Part shown: positions 27,068 through 38,406 of the stretch, piece by piece
How positions within the stretch are numbered: the stretch's first letter is position 1
How the letters are laid out: the number at the start of each line of letters is the position of its first letter
From: Microbacterium aurantiacum
GTDB taxonomy: Bacteria; Actinomycetota; Actinomycetes; Actinomycetales; Microbacteriaceae
Length of the DNA stretch: 64,000 bases
Assembly (NCBI RefSeq): GCF_021654035.1
Contig: NZ_JAJPDW010000002.1
Location: forward strand, 555,179-619,178
Direction: 5' to 3'
The notes under the pieces: generated by a model
What the model saw: only the letters and a program-made list of their open reading frames with translations
Database searches by the model: none
What the model was told of the DNA's origin: nothing
Made by a program: the position numbers and the translations under genes

Positions 27068-27197
27068 GCCCCCCCGGCTCTCCCGCCCGCGGGCATAACC
27101 CGCTCACTTCGGCGTTCTCCTCTGGGGGACTCCGCTCCCGCGCTCGCCCGCGCCCACCTCGCCCGATCCGGGCCCGCTCCACCTCCCCACAAGGATC

Positions 27198-28994
27198 ATG
27201 ACCGCTACCGCCAGCCCGAAACGGCCGACCGTCTCCACTCCGCGCGCGCTCGCGCGCCTCCTCCCCTTTGCACGACCGGTGCTGCCGCGCCTCGCCCTCG
27301 GCGCCGCCAGCGCGTTGGTCGCGAGCCTGCTGGCCCTGGCGATCCCGCTCGTCCTCGAGCAGGTGGTCGCGGGTCCGCTCGCCTCCGGCGACATAGCCCT
27401 GATCGCGTGGGGCGCCGCGGCGATCCTCGGTCTCGGCCTGACCGAGGCGCTCATGGTGTGGCTGCGCCGATGGTTCGTCCTCGGCCCGTCGACGAAGGTC
27501 GAGTACGGGCTGCGCACGAGCTTCTACGCCCGCCTCCAGCGCCTCCCCGTCTCGTTCCACGACCGCTGGCAGTCCGGCCAGCTCCTCAGCCGCATGATGC
27601 AGGACATCAGCATGCTGCGGCGCTGGATGGCGTTCGGTGTCGTGCTCCTGGTCGTGAACACTCTGACGATTCTCGTCGGCACCGCCCTGCTCTTCCGCTG
27701 GCACTGGGCGCTCGGCACGCTCTTCCTCCTCGTCTCGGCACCGCTGTGGTACGCCGGCTACCGCTTCGAGAAGACCTACGGCACCCTCGCGCGGCAGAGC
27801 CAGGACCAGGCCGGCGACCTCGCCACGAGCGTCGAGGAGAGCGTCCACGGCATCCGTGTCCTGAAGGCGTTCGGGCGCGGCACGCACGCCCTCCGCAAGT
27901 TCGCTCGCCAGGCCGAGACCCTCCGCGAGACCGAGCTCGACAAGGCCCGGGCCGTCGGGTGGATCTGGTTCTGGCTGGTGCTCCTTCCCGACATCGCCTT
28001 CGCCCTGTGCCTCGGACTCGGCATCTTCCTCGTCCAGCTCGGTCAGCTGGAGACGGCCGAGCTCGTGGCGTTCTTCGCCATGGCCGTGGTCCTCCGCTGG
28101 CCGATGGAGTCGATCGGGTTCCTCTTCTCCTTCACCCTCGATGCGCGCACGGCCACCGACCGCATCTTCGAGGTCTTCGACGAGGAGAACACCATCACCG
28201 ACCCCGCCGCGCCGGCGACCCTCGCCGCCCCGCGCGGAGAGCTCGCGTTCGAGGGCGTCCACTTCCGGTATCAGGATGCCGCGCCGCACGAGCGCGACCT
28301 CCTCGACGGCATCGACCTGCAGCTACGGCCGGGGGAGACGATGGCTCTCGTCGGCCTCACCGGGTCGGGGAAGACGACGCTGACGACGCTGCCCACCCGC
28401 CTCTACGACGTCACCGGTGGGCGCGTGACGCTCGACGGCGTCGACATCCGCGACCTGTCGCTGCGCGAACTCCGCACCCACATCGGGATGGCGTTCGAGG
28501 ACGCGACGCTGTTCTCGCAGACCGTGCGCGAGAACGTCCTCCTCGGCCGTGAGGACCTCGATCCGGCCTCGCCCGAGGGGGAGGCGATCATGCGGGAGGC
28601 GCTCGCCGTCGCGCAGGCGCACTTCGTCGACGACCTCCCCGACGGCGTCGACACCGTCATCGGTGAGGAGGGACTCTCCCTCTCCGGAGGGCAGCGTCAG
28701 CGCCTCGCGCTCGCGCGTGCGGTCGCGGCGCGCCCCGCCGTCCTGGTCCTCGACGACCCGCTGTCCGCGCTCGACGTCGACACCGAGAAGCTGGTCGAGG
28801 ACGCGCTCCGCGAGGTCCTCCACTCCACTACAGCACTCGTGGTCGCCCACCGCCCGTCGACGGTGACCCTCGCCGACCGGGTGGCGCTGCTCGAAGCCGG
28901 TCGCGTCACCGCCGTCGGCGCCCACTCGGAGCTCCTCCGCGAGAGCGAGCACTACCGGCACGTCATCTCCAGCCTCGAGGAGGCGAACCCGTGA
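27198..28994 (+). CDS. ABC exporter half-transporter, degenerate-site subunit
   Basis: A 598-residue type IV ABC exporter subunit. It has a six-helix membrane domain (about 20-320) and a nucleotide-binding domain (about 340-590). Walker A is GLTGSGKTT, the signature is canonical LSLSGGQRQ, and the H-loop is VVAHRPST. Walker B is VLVLDDP, with D520 in place of the catalytic Glu. This is the classical degenerate half of heterodimeric exporters such as BmrCD and TM287/288. The partner gene overlaps by 4 nt. Substrates are likely drugs, lipids or peptides; nothing in the sequence decides. An AAGGAT element precedes the ATG. Confidence 0.93.
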   Translation: MTATASPKRPTVSTPRALARLLPFARPVLPRLALGAASALVASLLALAIPLVLEQVVAGPLASGDIALIAWGAAAILGLGLTEALMVWLRRWFVLGPSTKVEYGLRTSFYARLQRLPVSFHDRWQSGQLLSRMMQDISMLRRWMAFGVVLLVVNTLTILVGTALLFRWHWALGTLFLLVSAPLWYAGYRFEKTYGTLARQSQDQAGDLATSVEESVHGIRVLKAFGRGTHALRKFARQAETLRETELDKARAVGWIWFWLVLLPDIAFALCLGLGIFLVQLGQLETAELVAFFAMAVVLRWPMESIGFLFSFTLDARTATDRIFEVFDEENTITDPAAPATLAAPRGELAFEGVHFRYQDAAPHERDLLDGIDLQLRPGETMALVGLTGSGKTTLTTLPTRLYDVTGGRVTLDGVDIRDLSLRELRTHIGMAFEDATLFSQTVRENVLLGREDLDPASPEGEAIMREALAVAQAHFVDDLPDGVDTVIGEEGLSLSGGQRQRLALARAVAARPAVLVLDDPLSALDVDTEKLVEDALREVLHSTTALVVAHRPSTVTLADRVALLEAGRVTAVGAHSELLRESEHYRHVISSLEEANP

Positions 28995-30808
28995 CCCCCA
29001 CCACCGTCTCCGGCACGAGCGGCGAGGACCGCTCGGACTACACCCGCGAGGAGAGCCGGGCGATCCGGCGGCGCTCGCTGCGGCTCCTCGGCTCGCTCAT
29101 CTCGCCCGTGCGGGGCCAGCTGATCCTCGCCGGCATCGTGCTCGTCGTCTCCACGGCCCTCCGGGTGATCGGCCCCGCCCTCATCGCGTTCGGCATCGAC
29201 AGCGCTCTCCCGGCGGTCCTCGACGAGATGGACTGGATGCCGACGATCGGCGTCGTCGGGCTCTACCTCCTCACCGCTGTCAGCGGCGCCGCCCTCATCG
29301 GGTGGTACGTCGTCGTCGCGGCCCGCCTCACGCAGGCGATCATGCTGGACCTCCGCAAGCGCATCTTCCTGCACACTCAACGGCTCAGTCTGGAGTTCCA
29401 CGAGTCGTACACGTCGGGCCGGATCATCTCGCGGCAGACCAGCGACCTCGACACCATCCGCGAGCTCCTCGACGGGGGCCTCAACGAACTCGTCTCCGGA
29501 GTGATGTTCGGCCTGTTCACCCTCGTCGCCCTCCTGCTGCTCGACTGGCAGTCGGGCGTGATCCTCGCCGTCATGGGCATCCCGCTGTTCCTGTTGATGC
29601 GCTGGTTCTACCTGCGCTCGCAGCGGGTGTACCGCGAGTCGCGGGTGGTGAGCGCGTCGGTGATCGTCAAGTTCGTCGAGTCGATGACCGGCATCCGCGC
29701 CGTCAAGGCGTTCCGCAAGGAGCCCCGCAACGACGAGGAGTTCGGCGGTCTCGCCGAGCACTACCGCGACGTGAACATGCGCTCGATCCGCCTGTTCGGA
29801 ACCTTCGAACCGGGACTCATGGCGATCGCCACCGTCTCGCTCGCCCTCATCGTGCTGTGGGGCGGCATCCGTGTCGCCGACGGCGCGATCGCGGTCGGCG
29901 TCCTCACGGCGGCCGTCCTGTACGTCCGGAACTTCTTCTCACCGCTGCAGGAGGTCGCGTTCTTCCTGAACTCGTACCAGTCGGCCACGGCGGCGCTCGA
30001 GAAGGTCTCCGGCGTCCTCGACGAGGAACCGACCGTTCCCGACCCGGACGAGCCGGTCGACCTGTGGGCCGCGCGCGGGCACGTGGAGTTCCGTGACGTC
30101 ACCTTCGGGTACGCCGACGGGCCGACGATCCTGCCGCACTTCTCGCTCGACATCCCCGCGGGGCAGACCATCGCCCTGGTCGGGACGACCGGGGCGGGCA
30201 AATCGACGCTGGCCAAGCTCGTCTCCCGCTTCTACGACCCGAGCGTGGGCGCGGTCACCCTCGACGGCGTCGACCTTCGCCGACTGCATCCGAAGGACCT
30301 CCGCCGGGCGATCGTCATGGTCACGCAGGAGGCGTACCTCTTCAGCGGCACGGTCGCCGACAACATCGCGCTCGGCAAGCCCGACGCGACCCTCGAGGAG
30401 ATCAAGGATGCCGCCCGCGCCGTCGGCGCGCACGCGTTCATCGAGGCGCTCCCCGACGGGTACGCCACCGACGTGAACAAGCGCGGCGGTCGCGTGTCGG
30501 CCGGTCAGCGGCAGCTGATCTCATTCGCGCGCGCGTTCCTCGCCGACCCCGCGGTGTTGATCCTCGACGAGGCGACGGCGTCGCTCGACATCCCCTCCGA
30601 GCGGCAGATCCAGCAGGCCCTGCAGACGCTGCTCGCCGACCGCACGGCGATCATCATCGCGCACCGGCTGTCCACCGTCGCGATCGCCGACCGGGTGCTC
30701 GTGATGGAGCACGGGCGCATCATCGAGGACGACGAGCCCCGCGCGCTCATCGAGGGATCGGGCAAGTTCGCCCAGCTCCATGCGGCGTGGCGGGAGTCGC
30801 TCGTCTGA
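28991..30808 (+). CDS. ABC exporter half-transporter, consensus-site subunit
   Basis: A 605-residue partner of the preceding subunit, started by GTG within a GTGA overlap. Six membrane helices lie between about 35 and 330, and the nucleotide-binding domain between about 355 and 600. Walker A is GTTGAGKST, Walker B is VLILDEA with catalytic E527 intact, and the H-loop is IIAHRLST. The signature is RVSAGQRQ, not LSGGQ. The active site therefore pairs this Walker B with the other subunit's LSGGQ, and the inactive site pairs VSAGQ with D520 of the partner. This matched asymmetry shows that the two proteins work as a heterodimer in the membrane. Confidence 0.94.
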   Translation: MTPTTVSGTSGEDRSDYTREESRAIRRRSLRLLGSLISPVRGQLILAGIVLVVSTALRVIGPALIAFGIDSALPAVLDEMDWMPTIGVVGLYLLTAVSGAALIGWYVVVAARLTQAIMLDLRKRIFLHTQRLSLEFHESYTSGRIISRQTSDLDTIRELLDGGLNELVSGVMFGLFTLVALLLLDWQSGVILAVMGIPLFLLMRWFYLRSQRVYRESRVVSASVIVKFVESMTGIRAVKAFRKEPRNDEEFGGLAEHYRDVNMRSIRLFGTFEPGLMAIATVSLALIVLWGGIRVADGAIAVGVLTAAVLYVRNFFSPLQEVAFFLNSYQSATAALEKVSGVLDEEPTVPDPDEPVDLWAARGHVEFRDVTFGYADGPTILPHFSLDIPAGQTIALVGTTGAGKSTLAKLVSRFYDPSVGAVTLDGVDLRRLHPKDLRRAIVMVTQEAYLFSGTVADNIALGKPDATLEEIKDAARAVGAHAFIEALPDGYATDVNKRGGRVSAGQRQLISFARAFLADPAVLILDEATASLDIPSERQIQQALQTLLADRTAIIIAHRLSTVAIADRVLVMEHGRIIEDDEPRALIEGSGKFAQLHAAWRESLV

Positions 30809-30833
30809 CTCTGCGCGCGCATCCCGTGCGCAC

Positions 30834-30905
30834 GATCGCGGAGATGTGCACGATGACGGATGCCCCGTGGGCACCCCGTCCGCGATCGTGCGCATCTCCG
30901 CGATC
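30834..30905. repeat. Long intergenic palindrome (29-bp arms, 14-nt loop)
   Basis: The arm 30834-30862 (GATCGCGGAGATGTGCACGA...) matches the reverse complement of 30877-30905 with four mismatches. It follows the ABC exporter operon and precedes the strong terminator at 30933. Confidence 0.7.
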
Positions 30906-30932
30906 CTGCTCGGGGCATCGGGAGCGAGCGTG

Positions 30933-30966
30933 ACAGAAGCCGCCGTCTGATGACGGCGGCTTCTGT
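30933..30966. terminator. Strong stem-loop terminator, likely bidirectional
   Basis: ACAGAAGCCGCCGTC (30933-30947), loop TGAT, and its exact complement at 30952-30966 form a perfect 15-bp stem. It lies between the exporter operon and the convergent GNAT gene and probably ends transcription from both sides. Confidence 0.88.
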
Positions 30967-31044
30967 GGGGAGTGGGGGGACGAAGACGGCGAGGCCCCGA
31001 TGGGGGAGGGGTATCCGAGGCCCCGCCGCCGGTCTGCGCGGAGG

Positions 31045-31497
31045 TCAGAGACGGGTCTCGGCGATGACCTCGCCGTACTCCGTCTCGCCCACCGGCTCGA
31101 AGCCGACACGGTGGAAGAACGCCTGGGGCCCACCCTCACCGGCTTCGTAGATGACGTTCACGTGCGACATGCCGCGCTCGCGGGCCTCGCCGAGCAGACC
31201 CTCGACGGCGAAGCGGCCCACGCCGCGCCCCTGGTCATCGGCGTCGACGTTGATGCGCCACAGGACCGAGCGGAAGTGCTCCTGGGGGAAGTCGGGGTCG
31301 AAGTTGCCGCTGATGAAGCCGACGACGTCGTCGCCGTCGAGGACGACGCGCTGCCACGAGGTCTGAGGGTTCACCACGGTGGCGGCGATGCCGTAGCTGA
31401 CGGGGGAGAGGAACTCCTCCTGCCCGGGCTTGAGGGACATGTTGTTGACGGCGACGATCGTCGAAGCGGACAGTTCCTCAAGTCGCAGTTCACCCAT
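31045..31497 (-). CDS. GNAT family N-acetyltransferase
   Basis: A 150-residue acetyl-CoA-dependent acyltransferase. The N-terminal part (LEELSASTIVAVNNMSLKPGQEEFLSPVSYGIA) resembles the spermidine/small-amine branch. VVLDGDDVVGFISG forms the central strands, and the acetyl-CoA pyrophosphate loop is in DDQGRGVGRFAVEGLL (R/Q-x-x-G-x-G). The C-terminus has the usual AEGGPQAFFHRVGFEPVGE-type tail, with F-x-x-x-G-F-E. The acceptor is unknown. The start is supported by TAGCCT 6 nt upstream. It is divergent from icd. Confidence 0.88.
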   Translation of the reverse strand: MGELRLEELSASTIVAVNNMSLKPGQEEFLSPVSYGIAATVVNPQTSWQRVVLDGDDVVGFISGNFDPDFPQEHFRSVLWRINVDADDQGRGVGRFAVEGLLGEARERGMSHVNVIYEAGEGGPQAFFHRVGFEPVGETEYGEVIAETRL

Positions 31498-31503
31498 GGC
31501 CCC

Positions 31504-31509
31504 AGGCTA
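31504..31509 (-). promoter_or_regulatory. -10 element (TAGCCT) for the GNAT gene
   Basis: TAGCCT, GGGGCC, ATG at 31497: 6-nt spacing. Confidence 0.55.
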
Positions 31510-31581
31510 ACGGCAATGCCCGTCGGGGTCACGCGCGGGTGTGGACAGAGCGTCACACGGGCGAGCCGGTGACACCGAAGA

Positions 31582-31599
31582 TATCTCGACGTCGAGATA
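31582..31599. promoter_or_regulatory. 18-bp perfect palindrome upstream of icd
   Basis: TATCTCGACGTCGAGATA is its own reverse complement and lies 51 bp before the icd GTG. The core is shared with the sucC upstream region at 16174-16187. A TAAGGT hexamer at 31617-31622 could be the -10, placing the palindrome over the -35 region. Confidence 0.7.
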
Positions 31600-31650
31600 C
31601 TTTGAGGTCGGTGCGATAAGGTGGCCGGGACTGAAAGAAGGACGACACAG

Positions 31651-33870
<2,220 letters not shown>

Positions 33871-33891
33871 GCATCGCGTCCACAGGACGTG

Positions 33892-33926
33892 GAAACGGTC
33901 GCCCGCATCTCGTGGGCGACCGTTTC
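33892..33926. terminator. Stem-loop terminator between icd and the esterase gene
   Basis: GAAACGGTCGCCC at 33892-33904 and GGGCGACCGTTTC at 33914-33926 form a perfect 13-bp stem with a 9-nt loop between convergent genes. Confidence 0.85.
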
Positions 33927-33953
33927 GCGTCTTGGTCGATCGATCGGCGCCGG

Positions 33954-34922
33954 TCAGATCCTCGCCGCGAGGAATTCCGCCTGCTCCCACCACTGACGGC
34001 TCTGACCGCCCTCGTGGTCGTTGAAGGGGTACACGCGGATCTCCTTGTCGGATGCCCCGTACCGGTTGTACGCGGCGAACACCGTCGAGGGGGGACAGGT
34101 GAGGTCCATCAGCGCCGCGGAGAACAGCGCCGGCGCCGTGGCCCGGGCGGCGAACGCCGCGCCGTCGAAGTAGGACAGGGTGCGGAAGACGCGCTCCTCC
34201 GCGCCGCGATGCACGGCGAGATAGCGGACGATCTCCTGGTACGGGTCGTGATCGGTGAGCCCCACCGCGCGCGAGAAGTGACACAGGAACGGCACATCCG
34301 GCATGCAGGCGCGAAGGTCCGAGCTCAGGCCCGCGACCGCCAAGGCGATGCCGCCGCCCTGGCTTCCTCCCGTCACGGCGACGCGCGTTGCATCGATCTG
34401 CGGGAGTGCGCGGGCGGCGTCGACGGCCCGGACGCCGTCCGTGAAGACGCGGCGGTAGTAGTAGTCGGCGGGGTCATCGATCCCGCGGGTCATGAAGCCG
34501 GATCCGGAGGGGCCGGTGCCGTGCGGGTCGGGGGTGTCGCCCCCGGTGCCCCAGCCGCTTCCCTGACCGCGGGTGTCCATGAACAGGTGGGCGTACCCGG
34601 ATGCCGCCCAGGCGAGGCGCTCGACGGGAAGCCCGCGTCCTCCGCCGTAGCCGTTGAACTCCACGACAGCCGGCAATGGTTCCTCGGCACCCGCCGGAAC
34701 GGTCAGCCACGCGCGGACGGGGTCGCCGGCGAATCCGGGGAAGGAGACGTCGAAGACCTCGAGCTGCGTCAGCGGCGTCACGTGGGGTGTGATCGTCCCG
34801 GGCGCGTCATGGCTGCGTGCGGCGGTCAGCGTGTCCGTCCAGAACGCGTCGAAATCCGACGGCTCGGGGATGTCGGGGCGGTAGGACTGGAGCTCGTCGA
34901 GCGGCAGGTCGAATCGGGGCAC
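33954..34922 (-). CDS. Acetylxylan esterase / cephalosporin-C deacetylase (CE7 family)
   Basis: A 322-residue alpha/beta hydrolase of carbohydrate esterase family 7, a cytoplasmic deacetylase of acetylated sugars. CE7 landmarks are PRFDLPLDELQSYRPDIPEPSDFDAFW at the N-terminus, RGQGSG (oxyanion loop), the nucleophile in GGSQGGG, the acid in LMDLTCPPST and the histidine in FNDHEGG. There is no signal peptide, consistent with the intracellular family. The GTG start is supported by TAGAGT 6 nt upstream. It lies just downstream of the L,D-transpeptidase gene on the same strand (16-nt gap) but seems to carry its own promoter. Confidence 0.92.
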   Translation of the reverse strand: MPRFDLPLDELQSYRPDIPEPSDFDAFWTDTLTAARSHDAPGTITPHVTPLTQLEVFDVSFPGFAGDPVRAWLTVPAGAEEPLPAVVEFNGYGGGRGLPVERLAWAASGYAHLFMDTRGQGSGWGTGGDTPDPHGTGPSGSGFMTRGIDDPADYYYRRVFTDGVRAVDAARALPQIDATRVAVTGGSQGGGIALAVAGLSSDLRACMPDVPFLCHFSRAVGLTDHDPYQEIVRYLAVHRGAEERVFRTLSYFDGAAFAARATAPALFSAALMDLTCPPSTVFAAYNRYGASDKEIRVYPFNDHEGGQSRQWWEQAEFLAARI

Positions 34923-34928
34923 CCCGCC

Positions 34929-34934
34929 ACTCTA
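34929..34934 (-). promoter_or_regulatory. -10 element (TAGAGT) for the acetylxylan esterase gene
   Basis: TAGAGT, GGCGGG, GTG at 34922: 6-nt spacing. It lies between the esterase start and the transpeptidase stop. Confidence 0.5.
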
Positions 34935-34938
34935 GGGG

Positions 34939-36438
34939 TCAATAGTGCACCCAGACCTCGGTGCCGGTGGGGGTCCAGTCGAAGAGATACTTGGCGGTCG
35001 CGACCGGCAGGTTGACGCAGCCGTGGCTCATCTGCTGGCCGAAGTTGTTGTGCCAGTACGCGCCGTGGAAGGCGATGTCGGGGGAGAAGTACACGACCCA
35101 CGGCACGTTCTCGGTGCAGTACTCGGCGCCCTCGAAGCAGCCCATGTCCTGCATGGACACGTGCGCGAAGACCTCGAAGCGACCGGTGGGGGTGGGGGTT
35201 CCCGGCAGACCCGACGAGATCGGGAACGATCGGACGACCTCGCCGTTCTCGAACATGTAGGTCATCTGCGAGCTGAGGTTGACCTCGATGGTGCGGGCGA
35301 TCGCCGTCGTCGCGAACTCCGTCTCGGTGACCGGCAGGGCGAAGGCGCCCTCGCCCGCGGCGAGCTGCGCCGCGTAGTCCTCGGCGATCCCGGTGGTGTC
35401 GCCGAGCTCGCGTCCGGTGACGCCGGCGATCTCTTCGCGCAGGACGTCACCGCGCGAGTTGGTGATGATGCGGGCGTCGACGGCGGCGCGGTTGACGGCT
35501 TCCGGGAGGCCGCCGATCATGCCCTCGATCGCCGCCGCGTCGGCGGAGATCGCGAACGATCCGCTGTCGTCGGGGGTGACGGTGAGCCACGAGGCGGCGA
35601 CGGCGCGGTCGACGGGGACGACGCGCTCTTCGCCGACGTAGAAGCCGGCGGTGTCGAGGATGCCGTTCAGGCGCGCGGCGACCTCGTCGGCCGCCGCGGT
35701 GGTGGTGATCGCGTCCACGGGGGCCGTGACGGCCTCGACATCGACGCTGGTCTCACCGGCCGCGAAAGCGTCCTGCAGGGCGACGCGGACCGTCTCGACG
35801 TCGATGCCGGCGCCTTCCGCGGAGGGGGTGGTGACGTAGGAGGTCGATCCGGCGTCGAAGGCGAGGGTCGCCTCGACCGGATCGGTGTACAGCTCGGGGA
35901 CGGCCTCGCGAAGGGCCGCGGTCGCCGCGATCGGGTCGATCTCGACGGGAGCGTCGACGGATGCCGGGAACCAGGCGGTCGGGTTCCAGGCGGGGGAGGC
36001 GGAGTACGCGGCGTCGACGAGCGCCGCGGCGTCGACGGATGCCCCGAGATCGGCTCCGGTGACCTCGACGTCTCCGCCCGCTCCGGTGAGGACGACGGTG
36101 GTCTCGGCGAGGCGCTGGTTGACGGCGTCGACGGCCGCACCCGGGGTGTGCAGTCCCACGCCCACGCCGCCGACGGCGGCGCCGGGGGCGACGAGGAAGA
36201 TCGAGGAGACGACGAGACCGACCGCAGCTACGGCGGCACCGACCCCGATCCACAGGCCCGTACGACGCTTGCGGGGCGCGGGTTCGGCGGGGGCCCACGC
36301 GTAGACCGGCGCATCGGCGTCGCCGCCGGAGCCGTCCGCGGGCGGGGTCGACGGACGGTCGTCGATCGGCTCGGTCTGGTCCGATGCGACGCGGTCGACG
36401 GAGTCGTCCGCCTCGGTCCTGGTCGTGAGATCTGTCAC
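34939..36438 (-). CDS. L,D-transpeptidase with peptidoglycan-binding region
   Basis: A 499-residue envelope enzyme. The acidic cytoplasmic N-terminus is followed by one membrane helix (about 62-84, GLWIGVGAAVAAVGLVVSSIF). About 280 residues of repeated acidic domains come next, of the kind that precedes YkuD in VanW-linked proteins. The C-terminal YkuD domain has FHGAYWHNNFGQQMSHGCVNL, containing the catalytic His and Cys (SHGCVNL). It forms 3-3 cross-links in peptidoglycan. Three starts are possible: ATG 36477, GTG 36447 and GTG 36438. I chose 36438 because GGGGGTGA lies 5 nt upstream as a good Shine-Dalgarno match. Confidence 0.9.
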   Translation of the reverse strand: MTDLTTRTEADDSVDRVASDQTEPIDDRPSTPPADGSGGDADAPVYAWAPAEPAPRKRRTGLWIGVGAAVAAVGLVVSSIFLVAPGAAVGGVGVGLHTPGAAVDAVNQRLAETTVVLTGAGGDVEVTGADLGASVDAAALVDAAYSASPAWNPTAWFPASVDAPVEIDPIAATAALREAVPELYTDPVEATLAFDAGSTSYVTTPSAEGAGIDVETVRVALQDAFAAGETSVDVEAVTAPVDAITTTAAADEVAARLNGILDTAGFYVGEERVVPVDRAVAASWLTVTPDDSGSFAISADAAAIEGMIGGLPEAVNRAAVDARIITNSRGDVLREEIAGVTGRELGDTTGIAEDYAAQLAAGEGAFALPVTETEFATTAIARTIEVNLSSQMTYMFENGEVVRSFPISSGLPGTPTPTGRFEVFAHVSMQDMGCFEGAEYCTENVPWVVYFSPDIAFHGAYWHNNFGQQMSHGCVNLPVATAKYLFDWTPTGTEVWVHY

Positions 36439-36504
36439 GTCATTCACCCCCCGGTTCTGCGCGCAGTGTCGTTCCATGGTAAGGGACGGCAGGTTACGGC
36501 GAGA

Positions 36505-37926
36505 TCACGGTGCTGCAGGGGCGAAGACCTTCCCCGGATTGAGGATGCCGGCGGGATCGAAGACCGCGGTGATCTCCCGCTGCAGGCGCCACTGGTCCTC
36601 GCCGAGCTCGTCGGCCAGCCACCGGCGCTTGAGCACACCGACGCCGTGCTCGCCCGTGAGGGTGCCCCCGAGCCGCAACGCCGCCCGGAACAGCTCGTCC
36701 GCCGCCTCCCAGATGGCGGCCGGCACCTCCACGACCCCGTCCGGCCCGGGCGCGACGTCGAAGACGAAGTTGGGATGCAGGTTGCCGTCGCCCGCGTGGG
36801 CGACCGTGGGGATCCGCAGGTCCCGTTCGCGCTCGATCCGCGCGATCTCGTCGAACATCGCCGGCAGGGCGCTCCGCGGCACGCAGACGTCTTCGATCAG
36901 GGTCGTGCCGAGGCGCTCCATCGCCGGGTGCAGCGACCGGCGGATCGCGAGGAGGCGTTCGCCCTCCGCGGCGTCCACGGCGACGACGACGGTTCCGCCG
37001 CGCGTGCGCAGCACCTCCGCGATGGCCCGCGCCTCCTCATCCGCCGCCGGCCCGTCGGTCTGCACCGTGAGCTGCGCGCCGCCTTGTGTCGGTGCGGGGA
37101 GGGCGAGGAGATCGTGCACCGCGGCGAGGGCGGCGGCATCCATCAGCTCCATGACGGCGGGCTGGAGACCGGCGGCGGTGACCGCGGCGGAGGCGCGCGC
37201 GGCGTCTCCGACCCGCGTGAAGGTCGCCGCGAGGGTCCGCGTCTCGCCGGGAACGACGCGGCGCAGCTTCAGCGTCGCCCCCACGATGACGCCCAGCGTC
37301 CCCTCCGAGCCGATCATCAGCGCGGTGAGATCGAGGCCCGTGACCCCCTTGACGGTGCCGCGGCCGAGGTGGAGGAGGCGGCCGTCGGCGAGGACGACGT
37401 CGACGCCGAGGACCGCGTCGCGCACGACGCCGTACTTCGCGCAGAGGAGGCCGCCGGCGCCGGTGGCGATGTTGCCGCCGACGGTCGAGATCGCCCGACT
37501 CGCCGGATCCGGCGCCCACCAGAGCCCGTGGGGGAGGAGCGCGGCGTTCAGGTCGGCGTTGATGATGCCCGGCTCGACCACCGCGACGAGGTCGTCGGGA
37601 CGGATGCCCAGGATGCGGTCCATGCGGCGCACCGAGAGGGCGATCTCGCCGGCACCCGAGTTCGCTCCACCCGCGAGGCCCGTCCCGGCCCCGCGCGTGA
37701 CGACGGGCGTGCCGGTGGCGGAGGCGATGCGCAGGGTCTCCTGGACGTCGGCGACACTCTCGGCGTGGACGACCGCGAGCGGTGTGCCCGCGGCGGCGTG
37801 CCCGGATTTGTCCGCACGTACGGAGCGGAGGACGGCGGGGTCGGTGTCGACGCGCTCGCCGAGCGCGCTCTGCAGGAGGGCGACGACATCCGCGGGTCGG
37901 GGGGCCCGGGCGTCGGGGGTGCTCAT
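36505..37926 (-). CDS. FAD-binding oxidoreductase, GlcD/D-lactate dehydrogenase type
   Basis: A 473-residue flavoprotein of the VAO/PCMH family that oxidises a 2-hydroxy acid such as glycolate or D-lactate. The FAD-binding half carries PVVTRGAGTGLAGGANSG, the LAVVEPGIINADLN strand, STVGGNIATGAGGLLCAKYG and GLDLTALMIGSEGTLGVI. The C-terminal half has HAGDGNLHPNF and GTLTGEHGVGVLKRRWL, both diagnostic of the GlcD group. It is one polypeptide without a GlcE or GlcF partner. ATG at 37926 overlaps the upstream YrdB-like stop (ATGA), suggesting an operon with the membrane protein. Confidence 0.92.
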   Translation of the reverse strand: MSTPDARAPRPADVVALLQSALGERVDTDPAVLRSVRADKSGHAAAGTPLAVVHAESVADVQETLRIASATGTPVVTRGAGTGLAGGANSGAGEIALSVRRMDRILGIRPDDLVAVVEPGIINADLNAALLPHGLWWAPDPASRAISTVGGNIATGAGGLLCAKYGVVRDAVLGVDVVLADGRLLHLGRGTVKGVTGLDLTALMIGSEGTLGVIVGATLKLRRVVPGETRTLAATFTRVGDAARASAAVTAAGLQPAVMELMDAAALAAVHDLLALPAPTQGGAQLTVQTDGPAADEEARAIAEVLRTRGGTVVVAVDAAEGERLLAIRRSLHPAMERLGTTLIEDVCVPRSALPAMFDEIARIERERDLRIPTVAHAGDGNLHPNFVFDVAPGPDGVVEVPAAIWEAADELFRAALRLGGTLTGEHGVGVLKRRWLADELGEDQWRLQREITAVFDPAGILNPGKVFAPAAP

Positions 37927-38393
37927 GCCAGGCGGCGGCGTCCGGAGATCACGCCCACGGTGACCGCGATCACGGCGAAGATCACACCCACCCAGGGCTG
38001 GCCCATGCCCCACCACGCCACGGTGGCCGAGGCGTACACGAGGAGCTCGACGAAGCCGCGGACGAACGGGTGCACAGGGATGACCGCGCGCGGCGAGACG
38101 AAGAGCGCCCAGACGAGGATCGCGGCGACGGGTGCGCCGATCCCGACGACGATGTTCCACGGCAGCGGCCACATCGCGAAACCCCAGATGGCGAGGGTGA
38201 CGAACGCGAACAGCTCGCACACGAAGGCGAGGAGATCCACCGCCGACAGGGGTGCGCGCGTACCGGCCGGGAGCTCCGGGGCCGCGGGCGGCTGCGGCTG
38301 CACGGGTCGCGCCGTCGCGGGGGCCGCGGGCGAGGCGGCCGCGGGAGCGGGTTCCGGCTGCGCGGGGACCGAGGGGCGAGCGGCATCCGACAT
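37923..38393 (-). CDS. YrdB-like (DUF2568) small membrane protein
   Basis: A 156-residue protein. The first ~45 residues are Ala/Pro-rich and disordered. Four hydrophobic helices follow, near 51-72 (VDLLAFVCELFAFVTLAIWG), 78-98, 105-125 and 130-150 (MGQPWVGVIFAVIAVTVGVI). The spacing and the F-V-C-E-L-x-A-F start fit the YrdB/DUF2568 family of unknown function; the Pro-rich extension is unusual for it. The start is fixed by TAGACT 7 nt upstream, and the 3' end overlaps the GlcD-like gene by 4 nt. Confidence 0.82.
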   Translation of the reverse strand: MSDAARPSVPAQPEPAPAAASPAAPATARPVQPQPPAAPELPAGTRAPLSAVDLLAFVCELFAFVTLAIWGFAMWPLPWNIVVGIGAPVAAILVWALFVSPRAVIPVHPFVRGFVELLVYASATVAWWGMGQPWVGVIFAVIAVTVGVISGRRRLA

Positions 38394-38400
38394 GCCCACC

Positions 38401-38406
38401 AGTCTA
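38401..38406 (-). promoter_or_regulatory. -10 element (TAGACT) for the YrdB-like/GlcD-like operon
   Basis: TAGACT, GGTGGGC, ATG at 38393. Its first three bases are the TAG stop codon of nagA (38404-38406). Confidence 0.55.
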
